DNA of 64,000 nucleotides, taken from NCBI RefSeq assembly GCF_017312485.1, contig NZ_BMBA01000005.1, positions 121,966 to 185,965 of the forward strand. Direction: 5' to 3'. The DNA comes from Clostridium zeae (GTDB lineage: Bacteria > Bacillota > Clostridia > Clostridiales > Clostridiaceae). Under the pieces are notes generated by a model that was not told where the DNA came from, made no database searches, and worked only from the letters and a program-made list of their open reading frames with translations. The position numbers and the translations under genes are program-made. Numbering within the stretch: position 1 is the first letter of the stretch; every line of letters starts with the position of its first letter. Shown piece after piece: positions 7,740-17,241 of this stretch.

Positions 7740-9979
7740 TGGTTATAAATAACAAAATAAAGAGAACCATGCTAGAAAATAAATCTCAGTATATTGGATC
7801 ATTATTATTAATCATTATAAGTTGCATGCTTTATACGATGTTTAATCAGCTCACCGTAAGCATGAAGAATACTTCAGCAGCTTTTGAAAGTAAGTATTAT
7901 CAAGAAGATGCTAGTTTTATTGCTGATAAACAAATCAAAAACATAGATGAATTAGAATCAAGGTTTAACCTCCGTATGGAAGAATTAAAAACTTTTGATT
8001 ATACCGTTTCTGAAGGAAAGACTCTTAGAATATTTAGTGAAAACAAAAAGGTTAATGTGCCTGCCGCCATTGAAGGAACTACTTTAAAAGGTGGAGATAT
8101 AATTATAGATCCGGCATATGCAAATGCTAATTCTATTAAGATAGGAGATAGCGTAACTATTGCTTCTAAAAGTTTTAAGGTTTCTGGTTTTATGTCTATG
8201 CCGAACTATATATATGTTATAAAGCAAGAAAGTGACATATTAAATGATCCAAAGAGTTTTGGAATAGCGGTTATTAGTAAAGAAGACTTAAGTGCAATCG
8301 GCCAAGGAAATATTTCCTACGCAATAAGATTTAATAATAGAGAAAATGTAGATGATAATATAGCAAAATTTAAGAATTACTTAAAGGAGCAAAATATAAT
8401 AATTCTCAAGTGGAGTAATGTAACTGAGAATCCAAGGGTTACGTATGAAACTGCAAAGGTAGATGGTATAGAGCAAATGAGTACTTCAATGCCTATATTT
8501 ATACTACTTTTGACATGTATACTTACAGGTATAGTTATATGGAGAATGTTAAAAAAAGAATTTGCATTAATAGGAACCCTTTATTCCTTTGGATATAGAA
8601 AGAAAGAAATAATGAGGCATTATATAACTTATCCTTTATCGGTTGCAGTTGTAGGTGGAATTATTGGTACTTTCTTAGGAGCACTTACAGTTAAACCAAT
8701 GCTTAAGGTGATGCTAGCTTACTTCAATATGCCTATGGGACCTATGAAGTACGATCCTAAATACCTTATTATAAGTTTATTACTCCCAATAGTATTCTTA
8801 GGACTATGCGGATACTTCGTGGTTAATAAGGCTCTAAAAAATTCTCCGTTAGATCTAATTAGAGGTGGGAGAGAAAAGAGCAAGGTTGGATTCATTGAAA
8901 GAAGATTGAGGCTTGATAAACTTGGATTTTCTACAAAGTTTAAAATAAGAGAGCAGCTTAGAAGTATACCTAGAAGCATCTTTTTGTTACTTGGAATAGC
9001 TTTTGCAACTATGCTTCTTCTGCTAGGTTTTGTAATGAAGAGTTCCATGGATTACCTCGTAAAGGATACTTATGAGAACACATATAAGTACCAATATCAG
9101 TATTTATTCAACTCACTTCAGAATGGTAAAAGTGATAATGCAGAAAAATTTTCTATATCACCATTTAGCTTAAAATCAGATAAAAAACACAGTTTTAGTT
9201 TGTATGGCATAGAAGGAGATTCTCAATATATAAGTCTTAAAGATTCAAAAGGCAACAAAGTTGATACAAACAAAGTTGTTTTTACAAAACCTTTAGCTGA
9301 CAACTTAAAGCTTAAGATAGGTGATAAGGTAAAACTTATCAATAAGCTTGATTCAAAAGAATATGATATAACCGTGGATAGTATTGCGGATACCTATATT
9401 GGTGAGTATATTTATATGCCGATAAGTAATTTTAACTCCATGTTAGGTTATCCTAAAGAGAGTTACATGGGACTTATGAGTAAGGAAGCACTAAATATAC
9501 CTAAAGAGAAACTTCTTAGTACTGCCACGCTTGATGAAATTAAAAATGCCTTTGATGCCTTAACTAAGCCAATGCAGGCTTATGTTGGAGCAATATCCTT
9601 CATGGCATTTATTATAGGGCTTATAGTTATATATGTGGTTACTTCTTTGATAATAGAAGAAAATAAGGAAAATATATCTCTAATGAAGGTGCTAGGGTAT
9701 AGAAAAAAGGAAGTTTACTCACTTATATTAAACAGCTCTTCCTTTATTGTGGTACTAGGTTATCTAATAGGAATACCGCTGCTTTTAGCTTCAGTTAATG
9801 AAATGATAAGCTCTGCTACAAAAAGCATGAACTTAGCAATGCCTATAAGAATTAATTATATTTATGTTTTAATAGGGTTTATAGTAATCTATTTAACCTA
9901 TGAAGTATCAAAGTCTGTAAGTAGAAGGAAGGTTAATAGAATCTCTATGACAGAGGCATTAAAATCTAGAGTAGAGTAA
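7739..9979 (+). CDS. FtsX-family ABC transporter permease
   Basis: About 746 residues with two FtsX units. One transmembrane helix near residues 15-35 precedes an extracytoplasmic domain (to about 255). Three helices span about 255-370, a fourth lies near 410-430, a second external domain follows, and the last three helices are near 625-740. The cytoplasmic ends GYRKKEIMRHY and GYRKKEVYSLI are the paired coupling motifs typical of 8-10 helix FtsX exporters. An in-frame GTG at 7733 is an alternative start; the ATG at 7739 overlaps the ATPase stop. Likely substrates are antimicrobial peptides, lipids or drugs, unresolved here. Confidence 0.9.
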   Translation: MVINNKIKRTMLENKSQYIGSLLLIIISCMLYTMFNQLTVSMKNTSAAFESKYYQEDASFIADKQIKNIDELESRFNLRMEELKTFDYTVSEGKTLRIFSENKKVNVPAAIEGTTLKGGDIIIDPAYANANSIKIGDSVTIASKSFKVSGFMSMPNYIYVIKQESDILNDPKSFGIAVISKEDLSAIGQGNISYAIRFNNRENVDDNIAKFKNYLKEQNIIILKWSNVTENPRVTYETAKVDGIEQMSTSMPIFILLLTCILTGIVIWRMLKKEFALIGTLYSFGYRKKEIMRHYITYPLSVAVVGGIIGTFLGALTVKPMLKVMLAYFNMPMGPMKYDPKYLIISLLLPIVFLGLCGYFVVNKALKNSPLDLIRGGREKSKVGFIERRLRLDKLGFSTKFKIREQLRSIPRSIFLLLGIAFATMLLLLGFVMKSSMDYLVKDTYENTYKYQYQYLFNSLQNGKSDNAEKFSISPFSLKSDKKHSFSLYGIEGDSQYISLKDSKGNKVDTNKVVFTKPLADNLKLKIGDKVKLINKLDSKEYDITVDSIADTYIGEYIYMPISNFNSMLGYPKESYMGLMSKEALNIPKEKLLSTATLDEIKNAFDALTKPMQAYVGAISFMAFIIGLIVIYVVTSLIIEENKENISLMKVLGYRKKEVYSLILNSSSFIVVLGYLIGIPLLLASVNEMISSATKSMNLAMPIRINYIYVLIGFIVIYLTYEVSKSVSRRKVNRISMTEALKSRVE

Positions 9980-10037
9980 AAGAAAGTTATGAAGTGCTGA
10001 AATTAGCAGTTATAAAATATTAATTTAGATAATTATG

Positions 10038-10089
10038 AAGGTCCCTAAAAGGTCTATCTTACTTGATAGGACTTTATAGGGGCCTTTTT
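10038..10089 (+). terminator. Terminator of the tetR-ABC operon
   Basis: AAGGtCCCTA and TCTATC pair with GATAGG and TAGGGgCCTT in a long interrupted stem, followed by TTTTT. The rest of the gap to the next promoter (10090-10215) shows nothing I can name. Confidence 0.8.
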
Positions 10090-10215
10090 CGCATAAACTC
10101 AAACTCATTAAAGCATCAGAGGACTACCACTTAATTTCAACACAGTGCTTTTACAACTCCTAAATCCATGCTGAAGGTTAACTGTTAAATTAATTATTTA
10201 CTTTAAAATAAAGTA

Positions 10216-10244
10216 TTGACAGGAATATTATGGGTAACTATAAT
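10216..10244 (+). promoter_or_regulatory. Promoter of oppA
   Basis: TTGACA (10216-10221), a 17-base spacer and TATAAT (10239-10244): a perfect consensus vegetative promoter. The leader to the ATG is about 105 bases. Confidence 0.8.
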
Positions 10245-10358
10245 AAAGTATAGTAAGTTTATAGGAATACTAAGAAATAAGGCTGTGATAAGAAAATTTA
10301 ATTAAGGGGCTATTTTTTTATGCATTTTTAGAAAAATAATTTTATTGGGGGCGTAAGA

Positions 10359-12065
10359 ATGAAGAAAACATTATTAAAAACTATGATTTTAGCATTAAGT
10401 GCTGCGCTTATAATCACAGGATGCTCAGCTGATAAGTCTGACAAGGAAAATACGGCTGTAGTACAGCAAAAGGTTGAGGATACCAGTGAGCAGATAATAA
10501 AGGCAGCAGATTTAAGTAAAAATGTACAAAAAGCGAAGGATCGTAAAGATACCTTTGTTGCTGCAATTTCAGCACCTGGAGGAGTTTTTTTGCCATATTT
10601 TTATGACAATGGTTGGGATGGTAATGCAACAACTCCTATCTTTAGTTCATTAGTAGGATTAGATAAGAATGGTAAACCGATACCGGATCTTGCTGAAAAA
10701 TGGGATATATCACAAGATCAATTGACATACACCTTTCATTTACGAAAAGATTTAAAGTTTGGTGATGGATCACCTCTTACTGCAGATGACGTAGCGTTCA
10801 CACTTACACTTTTACACGATCCAGCATATTCGGGAGATATAGATATTTCACTTGCTTCTGTAAAAGGCGGAGAAGATTATAAGAAAGGGTCAGCAACTTC
10901 AATTTCAGGAATAAAGGTGGTTGATCCTCAAACAATAGAAATAACAACTGAAAAAGTAAATGCACAAAGCTTAACCTTATTAGGAGTACAAGTTCTATCA
11001 AAAGCTTATTATGGAAAAGATTATAAAAAAGGACAGCTTGATTACTTGAAAGCTCTATATCCAGCACCTTTAGGAGCTGGACCATATAAATTTGATAAAT
11101 ATGTTCCTGGGCAAGAAATTCGTTATACTGCCAATGAGTATTACTATGGTGGAAAACCTTCCGTGGAACATTTAATATACAAGGTCACTGCAAAAGATAC
11201 AAAGCTTCAGTTATTTCAAACTGGTGAAACTGATTATGATGGATTTACCGCAGATGAAGATACAGTAGACCAATTAAAGAACCTAGGTTTTGCTAATATA
11301 AGAATAGCTACAGCAAACACATATGGATTTTTATATGTTAACAATAAAAAGCCTTATCTTAAGGATACTCTTGTGAGACAGGCTCTTATATATGGATTAG
11401 ATCGTCAAAAGTATGTTGATGTTACTTACAAGGGATATGGTCAAGTTGCAAATGTACCAGCATCTCCAGTTTTATGGTCCTACTCAGAGGATGGAGTAAA
11501 TAAATATGCTTTTGATACTGAAAAAGCTAAGAGTTTATTAGACCAAGCAGGATGGAAAGTCGGATCAGATGGAATACGTGAAAAGGACGGACAAAAACTT
11601 AAGATTAATTATTTAGCTAGAAGTAAGGATGATGAGTTAATTCCAATAGCAAAAGAAAATTACAAAGCTATTGGCGTAGATTTCAATGCTGAAATAATGG
11701 ATTTTAATGCATTAGTTGCAAAACTAAAAAAGGGTGATTATGATTTAGCTGCTGTATCTACATCAATGCTTGGAGATCCTAATGATGCTGTAGGAGAGTT
11801 CTTATCAACATCTCAAGCTAATCTTTCAGGATATTCAAACCCTAAGGTTGATAAGCTTATACTTGACGGGTTAGCAACTACTGACGTGGAGAAGAGAAAG
11901 TCTATATATAAGGAATTATATAAGGAATTTAGCAATGATCCTCCTATAATACTTTTAAATTATAGAAAGTCGATTTCGGGATATAATGGCAGAATTGAAG
12001 ACTTGAATATTGACAATTTCAACGGAATTGGAGCAACTCTATCAAAAGTAAAGATAAAACAATAG
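10359..12065 (+). CDS. oppA: Oligopeptide ABC transporter substrate-binding lipoprotein
   Basis: A 568-residue family-5 solute-binding lipoprotein. The signal peptide ends in the lipobox IITGC, with Cys22 as the lipid anchor. The SBP_bac_5 features are present, for example PDLAEKWDISQDQLTYTFHL and GDGSPLTADDVAFTL, then the long second lobe. It captures peptides outside the membrane for the OppBCDF transporter encoded downstream. RBS GGGGG precedes the ATG. A hairpin between oppA and oppB (12073-12102) probably makes the binding protein more abundant than the permease. Nickel or another peptide-like ligand cannot be excluded from sequence. Confidence 0.88.
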   Translation: MKKTLLKTMILALSAALIITGCSADKSDKENTAVVQQKVEDTSEQIIKAADLSKNVQKAKDRKDTFVAAISAPGGVFLPYFYDNGWDGNATTPIFSSLVGLDKNGKPIPDLAEKWDISQDQLTYTFHLRKDLKFGDGSPLTADDVAFTLTLLHDPAYSGDIDISLASVKGGEDYKKGSATSISGIKVVDPQTIEITTEKVNAQSLTLLGVQVLSKAYYGKDYKKGQLDYLKALYPAPLGAGPYKFDKYVPGQEIRYTANEYYYGGKPSVEHLIYKVTAKDTKLQLFQTGETDYDGFTADEDTVDQLKNLGFANIRIATANTYGFLYVNNKKPYLKDTLVRQALIYGLDRQKYVDVTYKGYGQVANVPASPVLWSYSEDGVNKYAFDTEKAKSLLDQAGWKVGSDGIREKDGQKLKINYLARSKDDELIPIAKENYKAIGVDFNAEIMDFNALVAKLKKGDYDLAAVSTSMLGDPNDAVGEFLSTSQANLSGYSNPKVDKLILDGLATTDVEKRKSIYKELYKEFSNDPPIILLNYRKSISGYNGRIEDLNIDNFNGIGATLSKVKIKQ

Positions 12066-12072
12066 TCTTGTG

Positions 12073-12102
12073 AAAAAGGTCTAGCCTATGCTAGGCCTTT
12101 TT
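12073..12102 (+). terminator. Intra-operon attenuating terminator after oppA
   Basis: AAAAAGG and CTAGC pair with GCTAG and CCTTTTT. The next gene starts only 27 bp later with a good RBS and no obvious new promoter, so read-through is expected. Confidence 0.7.
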
Positions 12103-12128
12103 GAAGATATATTAAAAGGAGGAAAGCT

Positions 12129-13085
12129 ATGAAAAAGTACATCCTAAAAAGATTTATACAGATGATTCCTACACTGATTGGAGTATCTATGATAGTGTTT
12201 TTTCTATTTGCATTATTGCCTGGAGATTATATAGATTCTAACTTACAACTTACACCTCAAAGAGCGCATGAGCTCAAAGCTTTGTATGGATTAGATAGGC
12301 CCATACCTGCACGTTATATTAATTGGATGAAGGATGCGTTTACAGGTAATCTTGGTTTTTCCTTAAAGTATCAAGAGTCTGTAACTTCACTTTTAAATAA
12401 ATATATATGGAATTCATTTATTGTAGCAGTATTTACTTTGATACTGTCTTGGAGTATAGCACTTATAATAGGTATATTTTCTGCACTAAAGCAGTATTCC
12501 GTCTTTGACCGAATAGTTACATTAGGAGTGTTTGCTTCGATGTCTTTTCCTTCATTCTTTATAGGACTTCTCATGATTAAGTTCTTTGCAATAGATTTAA
12601 AACTTCTTCCGGTAGGAGGTATGATTGATACTGGAAGTAATTATACCGGATTTACTTATGTATTTGATGTTTTAAAGCATATGATACTTCCGATTGCAAT
12701 ACTTACTTTCTTGAGCATAGGATCTCTTACCAGATATTTTAGAACAGGTATGCTTGAGGTAATTAGATTAGATTTTATTCGTACAGCAAGAGCAAAAGGA
12801 TTAAAAGAGAAGACAGTTATATTTAAACATGCTTTGAAAAATGCGATACTTCCAGCGATAACTTTATTAGGTTTTGAACTTCCTGGCTTATTTTCTGGTG
12901 CCATAATAACAGAACAGATTTTTAACTGGCCAGGTGTTGGAAGAATTCAATTAGAAGCCTTAAGTTATAGAGATTATCCTGTGCTCATGGCATTTACTAT
13001 GTTTTTATCCTTTCTCACCATTATAGGAAATTTTTTAGCAGATATATTATATGCTGCTGCTGATCCTAGAATAAGACTTAGATAG
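12129..13085 (+). CDS. oppB: Oligopeptide ABC transporter permease OppB
   Basis: A 318-residue inner-membrane permease of the BPD_transp_1 family. It has the OppB N-terminus (MKKYILKRFIQMIPTLIGVS), an external loop, and five further helices. The EAA loop that contacts the ATPases reads DFIRTARAKGLKEKTVIFKH. Length and order are standard for OppB/DppB. AGGAGG stands before the ATG. It is the second gene of oppABCDF and pairs with OppC to form the channel. Confidence 0.93.
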   Translation: MKKYILKRFIQMIPTLIGVSMIVFFLFALLPGDYIDSNLQLTPQRAHELKALYGLDRPIPARYINWMKDAFTGNLGFSLKYQESVTSLLNKYIWNSFIVAVFTLILSWSIALIIGIFSALKQYSVFDRIVTLGVFASMSFPSFFIGLLMIKFFAIDLKLLPVGGMIDTGSNYTGFTYVFDVLKHMILPIAILTFLSIGSLTRYFRTGMLEVIRLDFIRTARAKGLKEKTVIFKHALKNAILPAITLLGFELPGLFSGAIITEQIFNWPGVGRIQLEALSYRDYPVLMAFTMFLSFLTIIGNFLADILYAAADPRIRLR

Positions 13086-13102
13086 AGAGATGAGGTGGAA
13101 AT

Positions 13103-14020
13103 ATGATTAAGACAAAGAGTGTTGAAGGCATAAATAATATAGCAAAATCACAATCTTTATGGAAGCAGGCTTTTAAAAAGTTAAGAAAAAATAAATTAGC
13201 AATGATAGCGCTTGCTTTTTTAATACTGATGCTTATTTTTAGTTTTATAGGGCCACTTTTTTCTCCTTATGTTTCAGGTACAGTTAATGCTGCAAGTATA
13301 ACTAAAGCGCCTAGTGCGAAGCATTGGCTTGGTACAGATAAGTTAGGAAGAGACATTCTTACAAGGTTAATGCAGGCAGGAAGGATTTCTTTAACTATAG
13401 GTATTGCTTCAATGGTAGTATCAGTGTTATTGGGAGCAATTTTAGGAGCAATTTCAGGCTTTTATGGAGGAATAGTTGATAATATAATAATGAGATTTGC
13501 AGATATATTAATGTCTATACCTAGCTTGCCATTACTTATGATTATAGGGGCGCTTCTTTCAGAGTGGAAGGTTCCTGGAGAGTACCGCATATATATAGTT
13601 ATGGTAATGTTAAGTTTAGTAGGATGGCCAGGGCTTGCAAGACTTATAAGAGGACAGATCCTATCTCTTAAAGAACAACCTTTTATGCAGGCTACAGAAG
13701 TTTTAGGGCTCAGTGATAGGAGGAAGATATTCAATCATTTGATACCAAATACAATTCCAATACTATTGGTAGTTGCTACTCTGAATGTAGCAGGAGCTAT
13801 TTTAAGTGAATCAGTGCTGAGTTTTTTAGGACTAGGAGTAGTACCACCAACAGCATCATGGGGAAACATGATTGATTCAGCAAATAATCTAATAGATTTT
13901 CAGAAAAGGCCGTGGTTATGGATGCCGCCAGGAACTGCTATTTTCCTCACTGTTATATCTATAAATTTACTAGGTGAAGGCTTAAGAGATGCACTTGATC
14001 CTAAGATGAAAGGTAGGTAA
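13103..14020 (+). CDS. oppC: Oligopeptide ABC transporter permease OppC
   Basis: A 305-residue partner permease. The N-terminal OppC_N segment (WKQAFKKLRKNKLAMIALAF) leads into the first helix. HWLGTDKLGRDILTRLM is the conserved loop of OppC/DppC proteins, and QATEVLGLSDRRKIFNHLIP is the EAA motif. It lies 17 bp behind oppB, preceded by GAGGTGG, and 6 bp ahead of oppD. Confidence 0.93.
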   Translation: MIKTKSVEGINNIAKSQSLWKQAFKKLRKNKLAMIALAFLILMLIFSFIGPLFSPYVSGTVNAASITKAPSAKHWLGTDKLGRDILTRLMQAGRISLTIGIASMVVSVLLGAILGAISGFYGGIVDNIIMRFADILMSIPSLPLLMIIGALLSEWKVPGEYRIYIVMVMLSLVGWPGLARLIRGQILSLKEQPFMQATEVLGLSDRRKIFNHLIPNTIPILLVVATLNVAGAILSESVLSFLGLGVVPPTASWGNMIDSANNLIDFQKRPWLWMPPGTAIFLTVISINLLGEGLRDALDPKMKGR

Positions 14021-14026
14021 TTAATT

Positions 14027-15010
14027 ATGAAGAAAATATTAGTACAAGTTAAAAATTTAAAAACCTACTTTTATGTAGATAAGGATGTTGTTAGAGCTGT
14101 AGATGATGTTAGTTTTTCAATTAATGAAGGGGAGGTTGTTTGTGTAGTTGGAGAATCAGGTTGTGGTAAAAGTGTAACCTCTCTTTCTATAATGAGACTT
14201 ATAAGTGATCCAGGTAAGATTGAGAATGGAGAGATACTTTTTCGGGATAAAGACTTACTTGATTTGAATAAATATGAGATGAGAGATATTAGGGGAAAGG
14301 ATATTGCTATGATATTTCAAGAACCTATGACATCGCTTAATCCTGTATTTACAATAGGCGAGCAGATGCTTGAACCACTAATGGTTCATTTACTTTTGAG
14401 TAAGGCGGATGCTCATAAAAAAGCAATTGAACTAATAAATAAGGTTGGAATTCCAAGAGCTGAGGATATATTCAATGCATATCCACATGAACTTAGTGGA
14501 GGAATGCTTCAGCGTATTATGATTGCTATTGCTTTAAGTTGTGAGCCTAAACTTTTGATTGCCGATGAACCTACAACTGCATTAGATGTTACTATTCAAG
14601 CACAGATTTTAGATATATTACGAAACATTAAAGATGAGTTTAATACATCAATACTATTAATAACCCATGATTTGGGGGTTGTTGCAGAAATGGCAGACTA
14701 TGTAGTTGTAATGTATGCGGGAAAGGTTATTGAAGAAGCTCCTGTTTTAGAATTATTCAAGGAGACCAAGCATCCATACACTAAAGGACTCCTAAAATCA
14801 AAACCGATAATAGGTCAAAGAAAAGAACGTCTTTATTCTATACAAGGTCAAGTACCTAATCTTTTAGATCTTAAGGAATCTTGCTATTTTAGCGATAGAT
14901 GTGAGCATTGTATGGAAATCTGTAAAAACAAAGCTCCAAAACTTAATATGGATTCAAAGGGACATAAAACAGCTTGTTGGCTTTATGAGGAAGGAGTTCA
15001 AAATGAGTAA
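14027..15010 (+). CDS. oppD: Oligopeptide ABC transporter ATPase OppD
   Basis: A 327-residue ATPase with Walker A GESGCGKSV, Q-loop MIFQEPMTSLNPVF, signature ELSGGMLQRIMIAIAL and Walker B LLIADEPTTALD. The C-terminal extension has four cysteines (CYFSDRCEHCMEIC), the oligo_HPY region that in OppD/DppD proteins can bind an Fe-S cluster. Its end overlaps the start of oppF by 8 bases (ATGAGTAA), implying translational coupling. Confidence 0.93.
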   Translation: MKKILVQVKNLKTYFYVDKDVVRAVDDVSFSINEGEVVCVVGESGCGKSVTSLSIMRLISDPGKIENGEILFRDKDLLDLNKYEMRDIRGKDIAMIFQEPMTSLNPVFTIGEQMLEPLMVHLLLSKADAHKKAIELINKVGIPRAEDIFNAYPHELSGGMLQRIMIAIALSCEPKLLIADEPTTALDVTIQAQILDILRNIKDEFNTSILLITHDLGVVAEMADYVVVMYAGKVIEEAPVLELFKETKHPYTKGLLKSKPIIGQRKERLYSIQGQVPNLLDLKESCYFSDRCEHCMEICKNKAPKLNMDSKGHKTACWLYEEGVQNE

Positions 15011-15968
15011 AGCTTTATTAGAAGTAAAAAACTTAAAAAAATACTTTCCAATTGCTAAAGGTGTTTTAGGTAAATCAAAAGAAAGTGTAAAAGCTGTTGA
15101 CGATGTTAGTTTTGTAATTAACAAAGGGGAAGCTTTTGGATTGGTAGGTGAGTCAGGAAGTGGTAAAACTACCATAGGTAAAACAATATTAAGAATGAAT
15201 GATAAGACAGCTGGTAAAGTATTATTTAATGGAGAGGATGTTCATAAGTTATCTAAAAAGGAACTTCAAAAACTCCGTCCTAAGATGCAGTATATATTTC
15301 AAGATCCATATAGTTCACTTGATCCTCGCATGAGGATAGGAGATGCAATAGGAGAACCACTGCTTCAACATGGATTAGCAACACCTGAAAATGTTAGGGA
15401 GAAGGTTGAAGAGGTACTAGTGTTATGCGGGCTTGCACCATATCATATAGATAGATTTCCTCATGAGTTTTCAGGTGGTCAAAGACAGCGTATAGTTATA
15501 GCTAGGGCGATGGCTTTAGAACCAGATTTTATTGTTGCAGATGAACCTGTATCTGCCTTAGATGTATCTATACAAGCTCAGATAATAAATTTGTTCAGTG
15601 ACTTAAAAGAAAAAAGAGGATTATCGTATCTCTTTATATCTCATGATTTAAGTGTAGTAGAACATTTATGCAATAGGATAGCTATAATGTACCTCGGAAC
15701 CATAGTAGAACTTGCTGATAGAGATGAACTGTTTAATAATCCGCTTCATCCTTATACTAAGGCACTTTTATCAGCTATACCAATCCCAGATCCTACCTTG
15801 AAAAGAAATAGAATTATTTTGAAAGGTGATATTCCAAGTCCCGCTAATCCACCTTCAGGATGTAGATTTCATACAAGATGTCCTTATGCCACAGAAAAAT
15901 GTACTATAGAAGTTCCTCAGTTCAAGAAGGTTATAGAAGGACATGAGGTAGCTTGTCATTTAGTGTGA
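15003..15968 (+). CDS. oppF: Oligopeptide ABC transporter ATPase OppF
   Basis: A 321-residue ATPase with Walker A GESGSGKTT, Q-loop YIFQDPYSSLDPRM, signature EFSGGQRQRIVIARA, Walker B FIVADEPVSALD and the C-terminal oligo_HPY region with Cys residues in CRFHTRCPYATEKC. The start at 15003 overlaps oppD and follows AAGGAG; the ORF opens 34 codons earlier but that part duplicates the oppD end in another frame. It is the last gene of the operon and is followed by a terminator. Confidence 0.93.
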   Translation: MSKALLEVKNLKKYFPIAKGVLGKSKESVKAVDDVSFVINKGEAFGLVGESGSGKTTIGKTILRMNDKTAGKVLFNGEDVHKLSKKELQKLRPKMQYIFQDPYSSLDPRMRIGDAIGEPLLQHGLATPENVREKVEEVLVLCGLAPYHIDRFPHEFSGGQRQRIVIARAMALEPDFIVADEPVSALDVSIQAQIINLFSDLKEKRGLSYLFISHDLSVVEHLCNRIAIMYLGTIVELADRDELFNNPLHPYTKALLSAIPIPDPTLKRNRIILKGDIPSPANPPSGCRFHTRCPYATEKCTIEVPQFKKVIEGHEVACHLV

Positions 15969-15974
15969 GTAATG

Positions 15975-16004
15975 AACCAGTCTCAATACTTGGAGACTGG
16001 TTTT
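15975..16004 (+). terminator. Terminator of the opp operon
   Basis: AACCAGTCTC and GAGACTGGTT form a perfect 10-bp stem with an 8-base loop, then TT and a T-rich stretch. Confidence 0.85.
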
Positions 16005-16231
16005 CATTTTAAGAAAAATGTACCATATAACTTTAGTTTTGTTGTTAACTAACTTTAAATAAGAGTATAATTAAGATTATACCAATTCAATTCAAAGATA
16101 CTCTTAAACATAGCCTAACATTATAAAATAATACCATAGTATTTTAGGATAACGGTGTACTATTGTGAAATATTTTTTAAATAATAACTAGAGCCATAAA
16201 TAATCTATATAAAGCAAATTGGGGGTATATT

Positions 16232-17206
16232 ATGAGTAGACCAAAAGTATATATAGCAAAACCAATTCCACATGAGGTGGAGGAATATATATCTAAGTAT
16301 TGTGATTTAGAAAAATGGATTTCAGATGAAGACATAACTAGGGTAGAACTTTTAGAAAAGTTGAAGGATATAGATGGGCTTTTAACATCTGGAACTAAGA
16401 TAGATGAAGAGTTATTAGAAAAAGCTCCAAACCTTAAAGTGGTTAGCAATATGTCTGTAGGTTACAATAATTTTGACTTAAAAGCTATGAAAAGAAGAAA
16501 TATAATCGGCACCAATGTAGCTGGTGCACTTGATGATACTGTTGCTGATTTAATATTTGGACTCATGCTTGCTTGTGCAAGAAGAATAACTGAATTAGAT
16601 AGATATGTAAAGTCCGGAAAGTGGAATAAAGATGATGATCTTGAGCTTTACGGTGCAAATGTTCATCATAGAACCCTTGGTATTATTGGAATGGGAAGAA
16701 TAGGTGAGGCGGTAGCCAAAAGAGCAAGTTTAGGGTTCGATATGAATGTACTTTATTACAACAGAAGTAGAAAAAAAGAGGTTGAAGAAAAACTAGGAGC
16801 AGAGTATTGTACCATGGAAGAGCTTTTAAAAAGATCAGATTTCGTAGTTATAATGACTCCATTGACCGAAGAAACTTTACATCTTATAGATGAAGAGCAA
16901 TTCAATTTAATGAAGCCTAGTGCAATATTTATTAATGCTTCAAGAGGAAAAACTATAAATGAGAAAGCATTGATAGAAGCGCTGCAAAATAAAAAAATAA
17001 GAGCAGCGGGCTTGGATGTATTTGATGTTGAGCCAGTGAAAGCTGACAATCCATTATTAAAGATGGATAATGTAGTTACTCTTCCACATATAGGCTCTGC
17101 TAATGAAGATACAAGACTTGATATGGCTAGATTAGCTGCTAAAAATCTTGTAAAGGCTTTAACTGAAGGAACGGCACCTAATATTGTTCCAGAGTTAAAA
17201 ATTTAA
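16232..17206 (+). CDS. D-isomer-specific 2-hydroxyacid dehydrogenase (glyoxylate/hydroxypyruvate reductase type)
   Basis: A 324-residue NAD(P)-dependent dehydrogenase. The Rossmann motif is GIIGMGRIGEAVAKRA. The catalytic triad appears as Arg in NASRGKTI, Glu in DVFDVEP and His in LPHIGSA. The second half matches the GyaR/glyoxylate reductase branch. It would interconvert 2-oxo and D-2-hydroxy acids in the cytoplasm. GGGGG lies before the ATG. It is 35 bp upstream of a metallo-beta-lactamase-fold gene and may share its transcript. The exact substrate is not resolvable. Confidence 0.9.
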   Translation: MSRPKVYIAKPIPHEVEEYISKYCDLEKWISDEDITRVELLEKLKDIDGLLTSGTKIDEELLEKAPNLKVVSNMSVGYNNFDLKAMKRRNIIGTNVAGALDDTVADLIFGLMLACARRITELDRYVKSGKWNKDDDLELYGANVHHRTLGIIGMGRIGEAVAKRASLGFDMNVLYYNRSRKKEVEEKLGAEYCTMEELLKRSDFVVIMTPLTEETLHLIDEEQFNLMKPSAIFINASRGKTINEKALIEALQNKKIRAAGLDVFDVEPVKADNPLLKMDNVVTLPHIGSANEDTRLDMARLAAKNLVKALTEGTAPNIVPELKI

Positions 17207-17241
17207 AAGTGTTTTAAACATAGGAAGGAATGAAGCTATAT

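Noticed and set aside
14901-15002. Extension of oppF upstream by 34 codons
   Set aside because: These codons are another frame of the conserved Cys-rich end of oppD; the start at 15003 has AAGGAG and fits the family.
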